Below the pieces are notes generated by a model. That model was not told the DNA's origin. It ran no database searches and saw only the letters and a program-made list of their open reading frames with translations. Of a stretch of DNA of 64,000 nt, positions 27,592 to 36,878 are shown in pieces. The stretch covers positions 1 to 64,000 of the forward strand of contig JAFRRA010000002.1 in assembly GCA_017428325.1 (NCBI GenBank), read 5' to 3'. The translations under genes and the position numbers were made by a program. The stretch's first letter is position 1. Each line of letters begins with the position of its first letter. The stretch comes from Bacteroidales bacterium (GTDB lineage Bacteria > Bacteroidota > Bacteroidia > Bacteroidales > UBA932).

Positions 27592-28401
27592 ATGAAAAAA
27601 CTTTTCATGTTTTTGGCAGTTGCAGGCCTAATGGCATTGACTGCCCAGAACGCAACAGCTCAGGATCAGAAGACTGACGAGAATGCAACTGAGCAGGTAG
27701 CTCCGGCTCCTCAGGCTGAGGAAGTGGCTGCTCCGGCTGAAGTCGATCCTTTCAACCAGAAGTCAGACAAGCCTCTGTATCAGCAGATCAAGACTAAGTT
27801 CATCGAGGGTGGTCCTGCATTCATGGTATGGGTTGTTCTCTGTCTCATACTGGGTTTGGCAATCGCCATCGAGAGACTTATTTACCTCTCAAGAGCTACT
27901 ACCAACAACAAGAAACTTCTCGAGGGCATCGAGTCTGCTCTTCAGGAGGGCGGTGTTGAGAAGGCAAAGGATCTTTGCCGCGATACCCGTGGTCCTGTAG
28001 CTTCCATTTTCTATCAGGGTCTCCTTCATTATGACGAGGGTCTTGAGAGCGTTGAAAAGAATATCACTGCTTATGGTGGCGTTCAGATGGGTCAGCTCGA
28101 GAGCGGTCTGTCATGGATTGCACTGTTCATCGCCCTTGCTCCTATGTTGGGATTCTTGGGAACAGTAGTAGGTATGGTCGGCGCATTCGACGCTATCGAG
28201 GCTGCTGGTGATATTTCTCCAACCGTTGTAGCAGGTGGTATCAAGGTCGCTTTGATCACAACCATCGCCGGTTTGATCGTTGCTATCATCCTTCAGATTT
28301 TCTACAACATTATCGTTGCAAAGATCGACTCCCTCGTTAACTCAATGGAGGACGCATCCATCAACTTTGTAGATATCCTCACCAAATACAACAAGAAGTA
28401 A
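27592..28401 (+). CDS. exbB: ExbB/TolQ/MotA-type proton channel subunit
   Basis: The 269-residue protein starts with a cleavable-looking signal (MKKLFMFLAVAGLMALTAQNATAQ region), then a Glu/Pro/Ala-rich linker to residue 60. Three membrane segments follow at about 72-95, 175-200 and 220-245. The conserved MotA/TolQ/ExbB region reads WIALFIALAPMLGFLGTVVGMVGAF. It should use the proton gradient to drive TonB-dependent outer-membrane transport together with the two ExbD proteins that follow. The start at 27592 leaves a leader with a weak TACCTTGC promoter element at 27499-27506. Confidence 0.92.
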   Translation: MKKLFMFLAVAGLMALTAQNATAQDQKTDENATEQVAPAPQAEEVAAPAEVDPFNQKSDKPLYQQIKTKFIEGGPAFMVWVVLCLILGLAIAIERLIYLSRATTNNKKLLEGIESALQEGGVEKAKDLCRDTRGPVASIFYQGLLHYDEGLESVEKNITAYGGVQMGQLESGLSWIALFIALAPMLGFLGTVVGMVGAFDAIEAAGDISPTVVAGGIKVALITTIAGLIVAIILQIFYNIIVAKIDSLVNSMEDASINFVDILTKYNKK

Positions 28402-28415
28402 TCAATTAGAGCAAA

Positions 28416-28832
28416 ATGAAGAACAAATCAAAACTCATATTGTATGTACTGTTAGCCATATCAGTGGTTATCGGTGTTGCATTCCTCTTCCTGAACAAGG
28501 GAACAGGTGACGGCACAATGGTTTCCACGATATTGAACTGGGCATACATCCTTCTTGCTATCGCTATACTGCTGGCTATATTCCTGCCAATGGTATACCG
28601 TAGCGGAAGAGGCGGCAAGAAGACACTTGTCAACATTTGTGTCTTCCTTGGTGCTCTGGTGATTTCTTACCTGCTTGCCTCTGGCAATCCTGTAAGCCTG
28701 TCATCAAGCGTTGCCGAGCCTACCCATGGCACTTTAAAGATGACGGACACTGTCCTCATCATGTCCATAATCCTGCTGGTTGTTGCCATCCTGGTTACAA
28801 TCTTCGGCAGCTTGTTAAGGAGAAAGTCTTAA
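28416..28832 (+). CDS. Small membrane protein of the ExbB-ExbD operon
   Basis: A 138-residue hydrophobic protein with four predicted membrane segments (about 7-26, 38-60, 70-88, 108-132) and a short basic loop RSGRGGKKT after the second. It lies between exbB and exbD genes with 14- and 15-base gaps, so it is very likely in the same transcript. I do not recognise the family; a partner in the energy-transducing complex is inferred from location only. Confidence 0.75.
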   Translation: MKNKSKLILYVLLAISVVIGVAFLFLNKGTGDGTMVSTILNWAYILLAIAILLAIFLPMVYRSGRGGKKTLVNICVFLGALVISYLLASGNPVSLSSSVAEPTHGTLKMTDTVLIMSIILLVVAILVTIFGSLLRRKS

Positions 28833-28847
28833 AACAAAATTTTTAAA

Positions 28848-29429
28848 ATGGCTAGAAAGACACCCGACATCAACGCTTCCAGCCAGGCGGACATCGCTTT
28901 CTTGCTTTTGGTGTTCTTCCTCATCACCACAACCATGGATGTGGACAAGGGAATTTCCAGAAAACTCCCTCCAATGCCGGAAGAGAATCAGCAGCAGGAA
29001 GACGTGAAGATCAACCGTAGGAACATTATCGTTGTGAAGATCAATTCACAGGACAAGATCATGGTTGGATCCTCACCGACTGACGTTAGCCAGATAAAGG
29101 ATAAGATAGTTGAAATGCTGAGTAACCCTACGGATAACCCTAACATGCCTGAGAAGGAAGTTAAGGCTATCAAGGGTCTGGGCAATTATCCGGTATCCAA
29201 AGGTGTGGTTTCTCTGCAGAACGACAAGGGTACATTGTACAACACGTACATCCAGGTTCAGAACGAGATCGTGAGAGCAATCAACGAGCTCAGGGACCAG
29301 TTCGCTACCCAGCACTACGGCAAGAAATACGCACAGTTGGACGAAGATCATCAGAAAATTGTCAAGGAGGCTATTCCTCAGAACATTTCCGAGGCAGAGC
29401 CTAAGGACGTCACAAAAGGCAAAAAGTAA
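28848..29429 (+). CDS. exbD: ExbD/TolR-family biopolymer transport protein
   Basis: The 193-residue protein has one membrane segment near the N-terminus (DIAFLLLVFFLITTTMDVDKG) with the essential Asp in ASSQADIAFLL, and a periplasmic C-terminal domain. It is longer than classical ExbD (about 140) because of an extended periplasmic part and a Lys-rich tail. A second ExbD follows 12 bases later. Confidence 0.9.
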   Translation: MARKTPDINASSQADIAFLLLVFFLITTTMDVDKGISRKLPPMPEENQQQEDVKINRRNIIVVKINSQDKIMVGSSPTDVSQIKDKIVEMLSNPTDNPNMPEKEVKAIKGLGNYPVSKGVVSLQNDKGTLYNTYIQVQNEIVRAINELRDQFATQHYGKKYAQLDEDHQKIVKEAIPQNISEAEPKDVTKGKK

Positions 29430-29441
29430 GGAGGTATCGTA

Positions 29442-29912
29442 ATGGGAAGATTTAGAAAAGGCGGTAAGAAATCCGCACCTGCAATCAGCACGGCATCCCT
29501 TCCGGATATCGTGTTCATGCTCCTGTTCTTCTTTATGATATCTACATCATTCCGCCAGACTGACAAGCTCGTTCAGGTTAAGCTGCCTGCAGCAACCGAG
29601 AACACCAAGCTCGAGAGAAAGGACCTGACTTCCTACATCTATGTGGGAGCTCCTATCCCTTCCAAGCAGGCTCAGTACGGAACTGATTCCCGAATCCAGC
29701 TGAACGACTCCTACAAGACAGTCAACGAGATCCGCGACTTCATCGCAGCCGAAAGAGAGTCCATCTCCGAGGGCGAGCGTGAGGCAATGACCGTTGCACT
29801 GAAGGCTGATGAGAACGTCCGCATGGGTATCATCACGGATATCAAACAGGAACTCAGACGTTGTTCCGCCCTTAAGATTCTGTATGTAGCTCGTCAGAGA
29901 GAAGCAAACTAA
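29442..29912 (+). CDS. exbD2: Second ExbD/TolR-family protein
   Basis: The 156-residue protein has the ExbD membrane segment (TASLPDIVFMLLFFFMISTSF with conserved Asp near residue 22) and a periplasmic domain ending in LKILYVARQREAN. It is the last gene of the module, preceded by an AGGAGG site and followed by a strong terminator. Two unequal ExbD paralogues with one ExbB is a common Bacteroidota arrangement. Confidence 0.9.
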   Translation: MGRFRKGGKKSAPAISTASLPDIVFMLLFFFMISTSFRQTDKLVQVKLPAATENTKLERKDLTSYIYVGAPIPSKQAQYGTDSRIQLNDSYKTVNEIRDFIAAERESISEGEREAMTVALKADENVRMGIITDIKQELRRCSALKILYVARQREAN

Positions 29913-29937
29913 TCTTAAGGAAGAAGCAAAAAAATGG

Positions 29938-29968
29938 AACGCCGGCCGAAACGCCGGCGTTTCTTTTT
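29938..29968 (+). terminator. Terminator of the ExbB-ExbD operon
   Basis: AACGCCGGC (29938-29946) pairs with GCCGGCGTT (29953-29961) around a 6-base loop, followed by a T-rich run. Confidence 0.88.
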
Positions 29969-29990
29969 CGCAAGCGGCGCAAAATTTTTG

Positions 29991-29998
29991 TAAATTTG
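29991..29998 (+). promoter_or_regulatory. Promoter -7 element of phosphatase-lipase fusion
   Basis: TAAATTTG is an exact TAnnTTTG match. The start would be near 30003, which argues for the ATG at 30028 rather than the TTG at 30004. Confidence 0.6.
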
Positions 29999-30027
29999 TA
30001 CTTTTGGAAGATAATATCTGCACACTT

Positions 30028-31953
30028 ATGGAATTCAGAGGATTTTTCAGAAGGATGACGGCTTTGGCAATGGCCGTGCTCCTAGTTTTTTCAACCGTAT
30101 ACGCACAGGAGAAGAACGTTGGGGAAACTAAGCCGGAAAAGGCCAAATACGTATTCCTCTTCATCGGAGACGGTATGGGTTTAGCCCACGTTTTCCTGAC
30201 AGAGGCCTACCTTGCCCAGAAAGACGGGAAAATTTCCAACACTCCGCTAGGGTTTGCAAAGTTCCCGGTGATGGGAGTAGCCACAACTTATTCCGCATCC
30301 AACATCATCACCTGTTCCAGCGCTGCGGCTACAGCCCTGGCATCTGGCTACAAGGCCAATAACGGAACGGTGGGCATTTATCCTGCGGATTCCATTCCTC
30401 TGACGCAGATATCCTACAAGCTCAAGGAACTGGGCTATAAGATCGGCATAATGACATCGGTGACCATAGACCATGCCACCCCGGCCGGCTTCTATGCCCA
30501 CAGCAAGAAAAGAGGCAATTATTTCGAGATCGCGATGCAGCTTCCTGAAAGCGGATTCGATTTCTTCGGAGGCGGAGGATTCCAGGGCACGAGAGACAAG
30601 GAGAGGAAGGATGCCGCTGAGCAGATATACAATAAGGTAAGCGAGTACGGCTATACAGTGGCTCTTGGAGTGGATGAATACAAGGCAAAAAAGTCCGGAG
30701 CCGGCAAGATTATCCTCCTTCAGGACGGAAAGAAAAGGAGAGACAGTTCACTGCGTCCAGTTATAGGCAGAAAGGACGGGGAACTGACTTTGGCACAGGT
30801 GGTCGGAAGCGCCATAGACTTTTTGTATGAACCTGACGGAAAGGGATTCTTCATTATGTGCGAGGGCGGACAGATAGACTGGGAGGCTCACAGCAACAAC
30901 GCTCCTGGAGTCATAACCGAAACCATAGACTTTGACAAGGCGATAAGCGTTGCATACGAGTTCTACAAACAGCATCCTGAAGAGACTTTGATTGTAGTTA
31001 CTGCAGACCACGAAACCGGCGGACTGGCCCTCGGCAGAGAGAAGGGATATACTTTTGACCTTACAGTATTCAACGACGCCATCAACGGAACGGCCACTGA
31101 AGAGAAGAACGCGCAGAACTACCTGACCAAGGAAGTCATTGACACTCTTAACAAAAAGGCTAGGATCGGATGGTCTACAAAGAGCCACACCGGAATTCCT
31201 GTACCGGTATTTGCAATTGGAGCGGGAAGCCGGATGTTTGCCGGACAGATAGACAATACGGACATCCCTAAGAACATAATGAAGGCGATGGATGCCACTC
31301 CTCTTTATACAGACCATTATTACAAGAGGAAGGCGGTATTCGATATGGACAGTCCGATTACAGAGAACGATATCGTATTCCTGGGCAACTCCCTGACCGA
31401 GGGAGGAAAATGGGAGACATACTTCCCTGATGTCCAGAAGGCTCTCCAGAAGAAAGGCGGGGCTATCCGTAACCGTGGAATCGTGGGAGATACTTTCGGC
31501 GGTATAGACGCAAGGCTGGACCAGATTCTTCCGGGACATCCGAAGAAGATATTCTTCCTCACCGGAGCAAACGACGTAAGCCACAATCTTACAGCCGATT
31601 CCATTGCCAACGGCATCATAAATGTAGTACGCAGGATAAAGAAAGAGAGTCCAAATACAAAGATTTATCTGCAGAGCCTCCTGCCTATCAACGAGAGCTT
31701 CAAGCGCTACCGCCTGCTTACAGGCAAGACCGCAATGTTCTCTGAGATTAACGCCAAGCTGGAGAAGATGGCAAAGGAGGAGAAGGTGACATTCATCAAC
31801 CTCTATCCTCTAATGCTTACAAACGGCCCGGCAGACCTGGCCCTTCCGGCATCGGAGCAGGTACTCAGGCCAGAGATTACCAGGGACGGTCTGCACATTA
31901 CCCAGGAAGGTTACAAGATCTGGGCGGACGCAATCAGAAAATACGTGAAATAA
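30028..31953 (+). CDS. Secreted alkaline phosphatase fused to SGNH/GDSL hydrolase
   Basis: The 641-residue exported protein has a signal peptide to about residue 26. An alkaline phosphatase domain (about 38-430) shows FLFIGDGMGLAHV, CEGGQIDWEAHSNN and TADHETGGL. The nucleophile region is TCSSAAATALASG: Ser97 is in place, but the preceding residue is Cys96 where E. coli PhoA has Asp. From about residue 448 a second domain begins, with VFLGNSLTEGG (block I), TGANDVSHN (block III) and DGLHITQEGY (block V), as in SGNH/GDSL esterases. It could take phosphate and an acyl or acetyl group from the same substrate. Both domains look intact. Confidence 0.9.
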   Translation: MEFRGFFRRMTALAMAVLLVFSTVYAQEKNVGETKPEKAKYVFLFIGDGMGLAHVFLTEAYLAQKDGKISNTPLGFAKFPVMGVATTYSASNIITCSSAAATALASGYKANNGTVGIYPADSIPLTQISYKLKELGYKIGIMTSVTIDHATPAGFYAHSKKRGNYFEIAMQLPESGFDFFGGGGFQGTRDKERKDAAEQIYNKVSEYGYTVALGVDEYKAKKSGAGKIILLQDGKKRRDSSLRPVIGRKDGELTLAQVVGSAIDFLYEPDGKGFFIMCEGGQIDWEAHSNNAPGVITETIDFDKAISVAYEFYKQHPEETLIVVTADHETGGLALGREKGYTFDLTVFNDAINGTATEEKNAQNYLTKEVIDTLNKKARIGWSTKSHTGIPVPVFAIGAGSRMFAGQIDNTDIPKNIMKAMDATPLYTDHYYKRKAVFDMDSPITENDIVFLGNSLTEGGKWETYFPDVQKALQKKGGAIRNRGIVGDTFGGIDARLDQILPGHPKKIFFLTGANDVSHNLTADSIANGIINVVRRIKKESPNTKIYLQSLLPINESFKRYRLLTGKTAMFSEINAKLEKMAKEEKVTFINLYPLMLTNGPADLALPASEQVLRPEITRDGLHITQEGYKIWADAIRKYVK

Positions 31954-31976
31954 AGACATAAAAAGGAGATATTATT

Positions 31977-33374
31977 ATGGGTGAATTTACTCGCAGAAGC
32001 ATAAAGGAACTTTTTAGCCAGCAGCCTGGTTCAGAGGTAACTGTCAAGGGTTGGGTCAGGACAAAGAGAGGCAACAAGAACGTAAGTTTCATTGCACTCA
32101 ACGACGGCAGCACCATACGCAATATGCAGATTGTCTGCGACGGACAGAAGTTTTCAGAGGATCAGCTGAAGGACGTTACCACAGGAGCCTGCCTCTGTGT
32201 AAAGGGCAAGCTGGTGGAGAGTATGGGAAAGGGCCAGAGCGTGGAAGTCCAGGCAGACAGCATAGAGATTTACGGCAAGGCAGACCCTGCAGACTATCCT
32301 CTTCAGAAGAAGGGCCACTCGATGGAGTTCCTCCGCGAGATTGCCCACATCAGGATGAGGACCAACACTTTCGGATGCGTGATGAGGATCCGCAACGCCA
32401 TGGCCTTCGCAATCCACAAATACTTCAACGAGCACGGCTTCTTCTATCTTCATACCCCGCTGATCACTGAGAGCGACTGCGAGGGTGCTGGAGAGATGTT
32501 CCAGGTTACCACTATGGACCTAAAGAACATCCCTCTGGACAAGGAAACTGGAGAAGTTGATTTCTCTACAGATTTCTTCGGAAAGCAGACGGCCCTTACC
32601 GTAAGCGGCCAGCTGGAAGGCGAACTTGGAGCAACCGCCCTAGGCAAGATCTACACATTCGGACCTACCTTCAGGGCTGAGAATTCCAACACTCCACGCC
32701 ACCTTGCAGAGTTCTGGATGATTGAACCGGAGATGGCCTTCTACGACAATTTCGACAACATGGAACTCGCCGAGGATTTCATCAAGTCTCTGGTACAGTA
32801 CGCTCTTGACAACTGTGCCGAAGACCTCCAGTTCCTCAACGATATGTTCGACAAGGGCCTGATCGAGAGGCTGAAGAGCGTTGTGGGCATCAAGTTCCAG
32901 AGAGTTACCTATACTGAGGCTATCGATATTCTCGAAAAGAGTGGAGAGAAGTTCGAGTTCCCTGTACACTGGGGCACTGACCTGCAGAGCGAGCACGAGA
33001 GATTCCTCGTTGAGAAGCATTTCGGCAAACCAGTTATCCTCACCGATTTCCCTAAGGAGATCAAGGCCTTCTACATGAAGCAGAACGAAGACGGCAAGAC
33101 AGTCCGCGGAATGGACGTTCTCTTCCCTAAGATTGGAGAGATCATTGGCGGAAGCGAGAGAGAGTCTTCTTACGAGAAGATAATGAACCGCATCAACGAA
33201 CTGGGAATGGATACAAAGAACCTTTGGTGGTATCTTGACACAAGAAGATGGGGAACCTGCCCTCACGCCGGATTCGGCCTTGGATTCGAGCGTCTGCTTC
33301 TGTTCGTTACCGGAATGCAGAACATCCGTGACGTGATACCGTTCCCGAGAACTCCGAAAAACGCTGAGTTTTAA
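31977..33374 (+). CDS. asnS: Asparaginyl-tRNA synthetase
   Basis: Class II aminoacyl-tRNA synthetase of 465 residues. An OB-fold anticodon-binding domain comes first ([23 protein letters not shown]), then the catalytic core with motif 2 [25 protein letters not shown] and motif 3 [12 protein letters not shown]. The sequence is of AsnRS, not AspRS, type by its short core and the C-terminal [12 protein letters not shown]. Confidence 0.96.
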   Translation: MGEFTRRSIKELFSQQPGSEVTVKGWVRTKRGNKNVSFIALNDGSTIRNMQIVCDGQKFSEDQLKDVTTGACLCVKGKLVESMGKGQSVEVQADSIEIYGKADPADYPLQKKGHSMEFLREIAHIRMRTNTFGCVMRIRNAMAFAIHKYFNEHGFFYLHTPLITESDCEGAGEMFQVTTMDLKNIPLDKETGEVDFSTDFFGKQTALTVSGQLEGELGATALGKIYTFGPTFRAENSNTPRHLAEFWMIEPEMAFYDNFDNMELAEDFIKSLVQYALDNCAEDLQFLNDMFDKGLIERLKSVVGIKFQRVTYTEAIDILEKSGEKFEFPVHWGTDLQSEHERFLVEKHFGKPVILTDFPKEIKAFYMKQNEDGKTVRGMDVLFPKIGEIIGGSERESSYEKIMNRINELGMDTKNLWWYLDTRRWGTCPHAGFGLGFERLLLFVTGMQNIRDVIPFPRTPKNAEF

Positions 33375-33403
33375 ACAGAACAAAAACTAAAAACAACATA
33401 CGT

Positions 33404-34027
33404 ATGCTGATCATAGGAATAGCCGGCGGAACTGGATCCGGCAAGACAACGGTCGTAAGAAAGATAAAGAACCTCCTCAAGGATGAAGATGTAGCGGTAA
33501 TCTCCCAGGATTCCTACTACAAGGATAGCAGCCATCTGACCCCGGAGCAGAAGGCGGCCAACAACTTCGACCACCCGAATTCCATAGACTGGGACCTTCT
33601 GGTTTCGGACCTTCAGAAACTCCGTAACGGACAGGCCATCGAGTCTCCGGTATATTCCTATATAACCTGCTCGCGTTCAACCACCGAGACCGTTCACGTG
33701 GAGCCTGCCACCATCATCATCGTGGAAGGCATCCTGGTCTTTACCAACGAGGAACTGAGAAAATTGTTCGACATCTCAATCTTTGTTGACGCGGATGCAG
33801 ATGACCGCCTAGGAAGAGTTATTCAGAGAGACATCGAAGAGCGCGGCAAGACCATCCAGCAGGTACTCAAGCGCTACCAGGAAACAGTAAAGCCGATGCA
33901 CCTCCAGTTCATCGAGCCGAGCAAGCGCTATGCAGACATTATCGTTCCGCAGGGTGGGCATAACAGGGTGGCTATCAGCATCATTATCGCGACAATAGAA
34001 AAGGCTCTCCTGACTCGCGGAGAATAA
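33404..34027 (+). CDS. udk: Uridine kinase
   Basis: It phosphorylates uridine and cytidine in pyrimidine salvage. The 207-residue protein has Walker A GIAGGTGSGKTTVV at residues 5-18, NFDHPNSIDWDLL, and VEGILVF, all typical of Udk. The next gene begins at its final base (TAATG junction), so translation is probably coupled. Confidence 0.95.
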   Translation: MLIIGIAGGTGSGKTTVVRKIKNLLKDEDVAVISQDSYYKDSSHLTPEQKAANNFDHPNSIDWDLLVSDLQKLRNGQAIESPVYSYITCSRSTTETVHVEPATIIIVEGILVFTNEELRKLFDISIFVDADADDRLGRVIQRDIEERGKTIQQVLKRYQETVKPMHLQFIEPSKRYADIIVPQGGHNRVAISIIIATIEKALLTRGE

Positions 34028-34794
34028 TGGATGAAAGAAAGATGATATCAGATCAGGACATTGACCGGTTTGCCAAATCAGACAAACTGAGCCGGCGTGC
34101 GGGTCTTTATCTTACCATCATCTTTCATCTGGTTCTCGTAATTATTCTTCTGATTGTTTCCATTTCCACCGTAAGGAAAGGGGAAATCTCCTTTGTCACC
34201 GACTCTGAAGGCCAGATTGCCAAAACCCGCCAGGAAGAGGAGGAAAGGCTCCAGGAGGAAATCAAGGCCATCGCCAAGGCCCAGCTGGAAGACCAGATCG
34301 CCGGCCGTCCAATTACAACCTACAGGGCAGTGGCAGTCTCGCGCAACACTCAGCTCAAGGATGACCGCAACACGGACGCGGATAAACTCTACAAGGATGC
34401 AGAGGATCTCCAGCAGAGAATCAAGGACGCCGCCAAGATTCCGACAGACGGTGTGGACGATGTTCCTTCAGCCGCAAAATACGAGGAGAAAAAAGAAGAG
34501 ACGCCAGCATACAAAGGCCCTTCCGTCCTTTACTGGATACTGGAAGGGAGAAGGGCATTTTCCCTTCCTATTCCTGTCTATAAATGCCGCGGAGGAGGAG
34601 ATGTCACTGTCCAGATTTATGTTGGGCGTAACGGCTATGTCCAGAAAGCCCAGGTTGTCGCCGATGCGTCAGTTCCTGACGAGTGCATAAGAAACGCCGC
34701 CCTGGATGCGGCAAAGCGCTCCCGCTTCTCCAAGAGCGATACCGCTCCGGATCCTCAACTCGGACAAATTACTTACCGCTTTATAGCCCAATAG
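34027..34794 (+). CDS. TonB-like single-pass membrane protein
   Basis: The 255-residue protein has one membrane helix at about residues 26-48. A charged coiled-coil-like region follows (TRQEEEERLQEEIKAIAKAQ, residues 66-95). The C-terminal domain from about residue 180 resembles the TonB C-terminus (VTVQIYVGRNGYVQKAQV, CIRNAALDAAKRSRF). It lacks the Pro-rich spacer of classical TonB. It may couple an inner-membrane motor to an envelope partner, but that is inference. It is translationally coupled to udk and converges on galE with a 3-base gap. Confidence 0.75.
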   Translation: MDERKMISDQDIDRFAKSDKLSRRAGLYLTIIFHLVLVIILLIVSISTVRKGEISFVTDSEGQIAKTRQEEEERLQEEIKAIAKAQLEDQIAGRPITTYRAVAVSRNTQLKDDRNTDADKLYKDAEDLQQRIKDAAKIPTDGVDDVPSAAKYEEKKEETPAYKGPSVLYWILEGRRAFSLPIPVYKCRGGGDVTVQIYVGRNGYVQKAQVVADASVPDECIRNAALDAAKRSRFSKSDTAPDPQLGQITYRFIAQ

Positions 34795-34797
34795 AAA

Positions 34798-35877
34798 TCA
34801 AAGGGTTTTCTGCCACTTCCATGCAGAACGCAGAACGTCCTCGATAGGGGTGTCTGCTTTCCATCCGAGTTCCCTTTCCGCCTTGCGCGGGTCTGCCCAA
34901 ACCTGCTCGATATCTCCCTGGCGTCTTGGTGCAATTTCGTAAGGAAGGTTTACACCGGTAGCCTTCATAAAACCATTCACGAGTTCCAGAACGGACAACC
35001 CCTTTCCGGTTCCCAGGTTGTAGATATACCATCTGCCGGTTTTTGCAGCATCAACATACGTAGGCTCATCCGTTTTCTCAATAGGGTGAACGTCAGTTTC
35101 TTCCACGAGTTTGTCTATGGCTTTTACGTGTGCCTTCGCAAGATCCACCACATATATGTAATCCCTTATGCAGCTGCCGTCAGGAGTGTTGTAGTCGTTT
35201 CCAAAGACATTCAGATGATCTCTGATTCCTGCAGCGGTCTGGGTTACAAAAGGTACTAGATTCTGAGGCACACCGCGAGGAAGCTCTCCTATCAATGCAG
35301 ACGGATGGGCACCTATAGGATTGAAATATCGCAGAGCGCAAACTTTCAGATGAGGGATTGCTATTACACTGTCAGAAAGTATCTCCTCTGCCATCTGCTT
35401 GCTCTTTCCATAAGGGGAGAGGCTTCTTTTGAGAGGAGCATCCTCCGCGATAGGAAGATGCTCTGCATCAGGCTGCCCGTAAACGGTGCAGGAAGAGGAG
35501 AAAACTATATTGGCGGCCTTTGCTTTCTCCGTCATCAGCGTTATCAGATTCAGCAGGGAAACAATGTTGTTGCGGTAATACATCAGGGGCTTGTCTAAGC
35601 TCTCCCCAACGGCTTTGCAGGCCGCAAAATGCACAGCTCCGACAATATCCGGATGCCTCTCAAATACCTTCCCAAAAGCCTGCAGGTCAGAGCAATCCGC
35701 TTCTTCAAACAGGACATCCCGCCCAAGAATTTTCCCTATGCGTTCAACAACGTCCCTTTCGGAATTGTAAAAGTTGTCCACTCCAACCACCTCGTATCCG
35801 GCCTGGCATAGTTCCACCCATGTATGAGACCCGATATATCCGGCTGCTCCGGTCAAAAGTATCTTACCCTTGCTCAT
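34798..35877 (-). CDS. galE: UDP-glucose 4-epimerase
   Basis: The 359-residue NAD-dependent short-chain dehydrogenase has the Rossmann motif TGAAGYIGSHTWVEL at residues 9-23, the catalytic YGKSK (Tyr and Lys) near residue 157, and the C-terminal region of GalE. It converts UDP-glucose and UDP-galactose. I use the ATG at 35877 (MSKGKILL), five codons inside the longest frame, since the family begins with K-ILxTGAAG. A TAAATTTG element lies 34 bases upstream. Confidence 0.94.
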   Translation of the reverse strand: MSKGKILLTGAAGYIGSHTWVELCQAGYEVVGVDNFYNSERDVVERIGKILGRDVLFEEADCSDLQAFGKVFERHPDIVGAVHFAACKAVGESLDKPLMYYRNNIVSLLNLITLMTEKAKAANIVFSSSCTVYGQPDAEHLPIAEDAPLKRSLSPYGKSKQMAEEILSDSVIAIPHLKVCALRYFNPIGAHPSALIGELPRGVPQNLVPFVTQTAAGIRDHLNVFGNDYNTPDGSCIRDYIYVVDLAKAHVKAIDKLVEETDVHPIEKTDEPTYVDAAKTGRWYIYNLGTGKGLSVLELVNGFMKATGVNLPYEIAPRRQGDIEQVWADPRKAERELGWKADTPIEDVLRSAWKWQKTL

Positions 35878-35910
35878 AGCGCAGTGTTTCAAAAATATTA
35901 AGATTCAATG

Positions 35911-35918
35911 CAAATTTA
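35911..35918 (-). promoter_or_regulatory. Promoter -7 element of galE
   Basis: The minus strand reads TAAATTTG, an exact TAnnTTTG match, about 34 bases before the galE start. Confidence 0.6.
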
Positions 35919-36001
35919 ACCATTTGGAATGACATAAAACTAACTTTACTGATGAAAACAGCTCACAGAAGAAATTCGTTAATACAATAAGCATAAGCGT
36001 T

Positions 36002-36859
36002 ATGAAAAAGAACATCATCGTTTCACTGATCGGAGTAGCCGCAGCAGGTCTTCTCCTTTCATCTTGCTCAGCAAAGCCTGAGAGCGTAACCGCAGTTGTA
36101 GCTGGTCCTGACGGACAGCCTGCAGCAGTTGTAGTAAAGTATGCAAAGGCAGTTTCTGCAGAGAGCGTTGCAGCAGACGCTTTCCAGATTGAGGGACAGG
36201 AGATTGAGAACGTGTTCGTAACTGACAAGGACATCACAGCTGCTCCTGAGAAGCCGGAGTGCAAGGAGCCAAAGCCAGAGTGCGATTCCACAAAGGCATG
36301 TCCAGACGGAAAGCCTGAGTGCAAGGGCGAAAAGCCAGAGTGCGACAAGGCTGAGAAAGCACACGACTGCGGAATGGATCCAAAGGAGTGCGAGGCTAAC
36401 AACCATGAGTGCTGCCCTGAGGAGAAACCAGAGAAACCTGAGTGCGAAGGTCCTAAGAGCGTAGATGGCCAGTTCGTAGTAATCTTTCTGAAGAAGGCCT
36501 GCCCTGAGAAACCAGCTTGCGATTCAACCAAGGCTGAGTGCCCAGAGGCAAAGCCAGAGTGCGACGGTCAGCACAAGGACTGTGCAAAAGAGGCTGAGGC
36601 TAAGCACGAGAACTGTGAGAAAGCAGCTTGTGATTCTACAAAGCACGAATGCGACAAGGCAGGAAAGCCTGAGAAGTGCCCTGAGATTGCAGTTCCTGAA
36701 ATCAGCGTAAATCAGGTTAAGGACATCAAGGCTGCAGACGGAAAGGTTCTGAAGGCTTGGGGTAAGGCATTCCCAGCAACCAAGGCTGTTCCTTTCTTCC
36801 ATGGACCAAAAGGTCCAAAGCATCCTCATCACGGTGAGGCTTGCCCAGAAGGAAAGTAA
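36002..36859 (+). CDS. Cysteine-rich lipoprotein with split Ig-like domain
   Basis: The 285-residue protein has a lipobox LLSSC (Cys22) and 20 further cysteines. Two Cys-rich stretches (residues about 84-150 and 166-228) are built from units such as KPEC and CDSTK; CDSTK occurs at 94, 173 and 210. The remaining pieces (26-82, 152-165, 230-262) read like one Ig-like domain of the kind found at the N-terminus of secreted esterases: VVVKYAKAVSAES, ENVFVTDKD, DGQFVVIFL, KAADGKVLKAWG. The Cys-rich segments therefore look like loop insertions. The tail is His-rich (HGPKGPKHPHH). Metal binding or thiol chemistry at the cell surface is possible; no function is established. Confidence 0.75.
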   Translation: MKKNIIVSLIGVAAAGLLLSSCSAKPESVTAVVAGPDGQPAAVVVKYAKAVSAESVAADAFQIEGQEIENVFVTDKDITAAPEKPECKEPKPECDSTKACPDGKPECKGEKPECDKAEKAHDCGMDPKECEANNHECCPEEKPEKPECEGPKSVDGQFVVIFLKKACPEKPACDSTKAECPEAKPECDGQHKDCAKEAEAKHENCEKAACDSTKHECDKAGKPEKCPEIAVPEISVNQVKDIKAADGKVLKAWGKAFPATKAVPFFHGPKGPKHPHHGEACPEGK

Positions 36860-36878
36860 TTCTCAGTGATGAGACACT

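Noticed and set aside
36240..36720. Periodic repeats in the Cys-rich gene, considered as a CRISPR-like array
   Set aside because: Repeats are short, imperfect, in frame, and encode KPEC/CDSTK units; there are no constant repeats with unique spacers.
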